Assembly (NCBI GenBank): GCA_902495075.1
Contig: CABUVO010000025.1
Coordinates: forward strand, 1 to 64,000
DNA length: 64,000 bases
Direction of reading: 5' to 3'
From: an uncultured Porphyromonadaceae bacterium
Lineage (GTDB): Bacteria; Bacteroidota; Bacteroidia; Bacteroidales; Muribaculaceae
Part shown: in pieces, positions 63,890 to 64,000 of the stretch
How positions within the stretch are numbered: the first letter of the stretch is position 1
Layout: each line of letters opens with the position of its first letter
Position numbers and translations under genes: made by a program
The notes under the pieces: model-generated
What the model was told of the DNA's origin: nothing
What the model saw: the letters and a program-made list of their open reading frames with translations, nothing else
The model's database searches: none

Positions 63890-64000
63890 CCTTTCTCAGC
63901 TTCTATCTTTCAATCGCCGGCACCCGTTGCTGCTTTCAGGCGCAGCCGGTTCCCTTCAGCATCAGCGGTTCCGTTTAGCGAGCACTGCTCGCGGCTCTGC

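Noticed and set aside
63890..64000. A possible gene start or element at the right edge
   Set aside because: The last 110 bases are more GC-rich and contain a 7-bp palindrome (63978-63992), but no codon pattern or known motif is recognisable before the window ends.

Overview
The window comes from a Bacteroidales bacterium, possibly Muribaculaceae-like. The support is: the 5' end of a 16S rRNA gene with a Bacteroidales-type start, many promoters of the Bacteroidetes form TTTG-N19-20-TAnnTTTG, weak Shine-Dalgarno sites, and typical Bacteroidetes families (Bat aerotolerance operon, PorT-type barrels, DUF5686, DUF4827, DUF4250, PPi-dependent phosphofructokinase). The genus is inferred only from the short 16S end.

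Layout. 1-470: start of a minus-strand rRNA operon with its promoter and leader. 0.5-6.7 kb (minus): MBOAT/SGNH O-acylation pair, mutS2, a universal stress protein, a small HTH protein. 6.9-16.3 kb (minus): complete moxR-DUF58-batA-batB-batC-batD-batE operon with an extra short BatD paralogue. 16.5-24.6 kb (minus): thiL, purine nucleoside phosphorylase, lpxK, sppA, glmM, a DUF4827 lipoprotein and nrnA. 24.7-27.6 kb (plus): mazG, topB and a small Cys-rich membrane protein. 27.7-29.2 kb (minus): BASS-type transporter and TsaC/Sua5-type protein. 29.3-37.9 kb (plus): mtnN, a tripartite RND efflux pump, an LpxA-type acyltransferase, cdsA. 38-50.7 kb (minus): a long co-directional run beginning with two multidomain glycoside hydrolases (GH43-GH97 and GH51), then an FdtA/FdtB-like nucleotide-sugar pair, DUF4250, CYTH, DUF5686, a LysM protein and a PorT-like barrel. 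51-53.6 kb (plus): a porin-like barrel and mdh. 53.7-62.5 kb (minus): small membrane protein, Spi-domain protein, MFS transporter, thioredoxin lipoprotein, pfp, kdsB, flippase-like protein, GT4 glycosyltransferase. 62.65 kb: tRNA-Cys. 62.8-63.8 kb (minus): secreted propeller-like protein.

Most of this is core envelope, lipid A/LPS, nucleotide and redox housekeeping. No phage, insertion-sequence transposase, CRISPR array or toxin-antitoxin pair was found. The less ordinary material lies in intergenic DNA and in domain architecture. Intergenic: a ~165-172 bp dispersed repeat present twice in opposite orientation, a 185-bp MITE-like element with 28-bp terminal inverted repeats, a G-rich tandem repeat, telomere-like heptads, and an 18-nt sequence shared by the rRNA and tRNA-Cys promoters. 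Architecture: an RND permease with two extra hydrophobic segments, the GH43-GH97 fusion, a duplicated BatD module, and a Spi inhibitor domain without its protease. I did not find a clearly novel multi-gene system.
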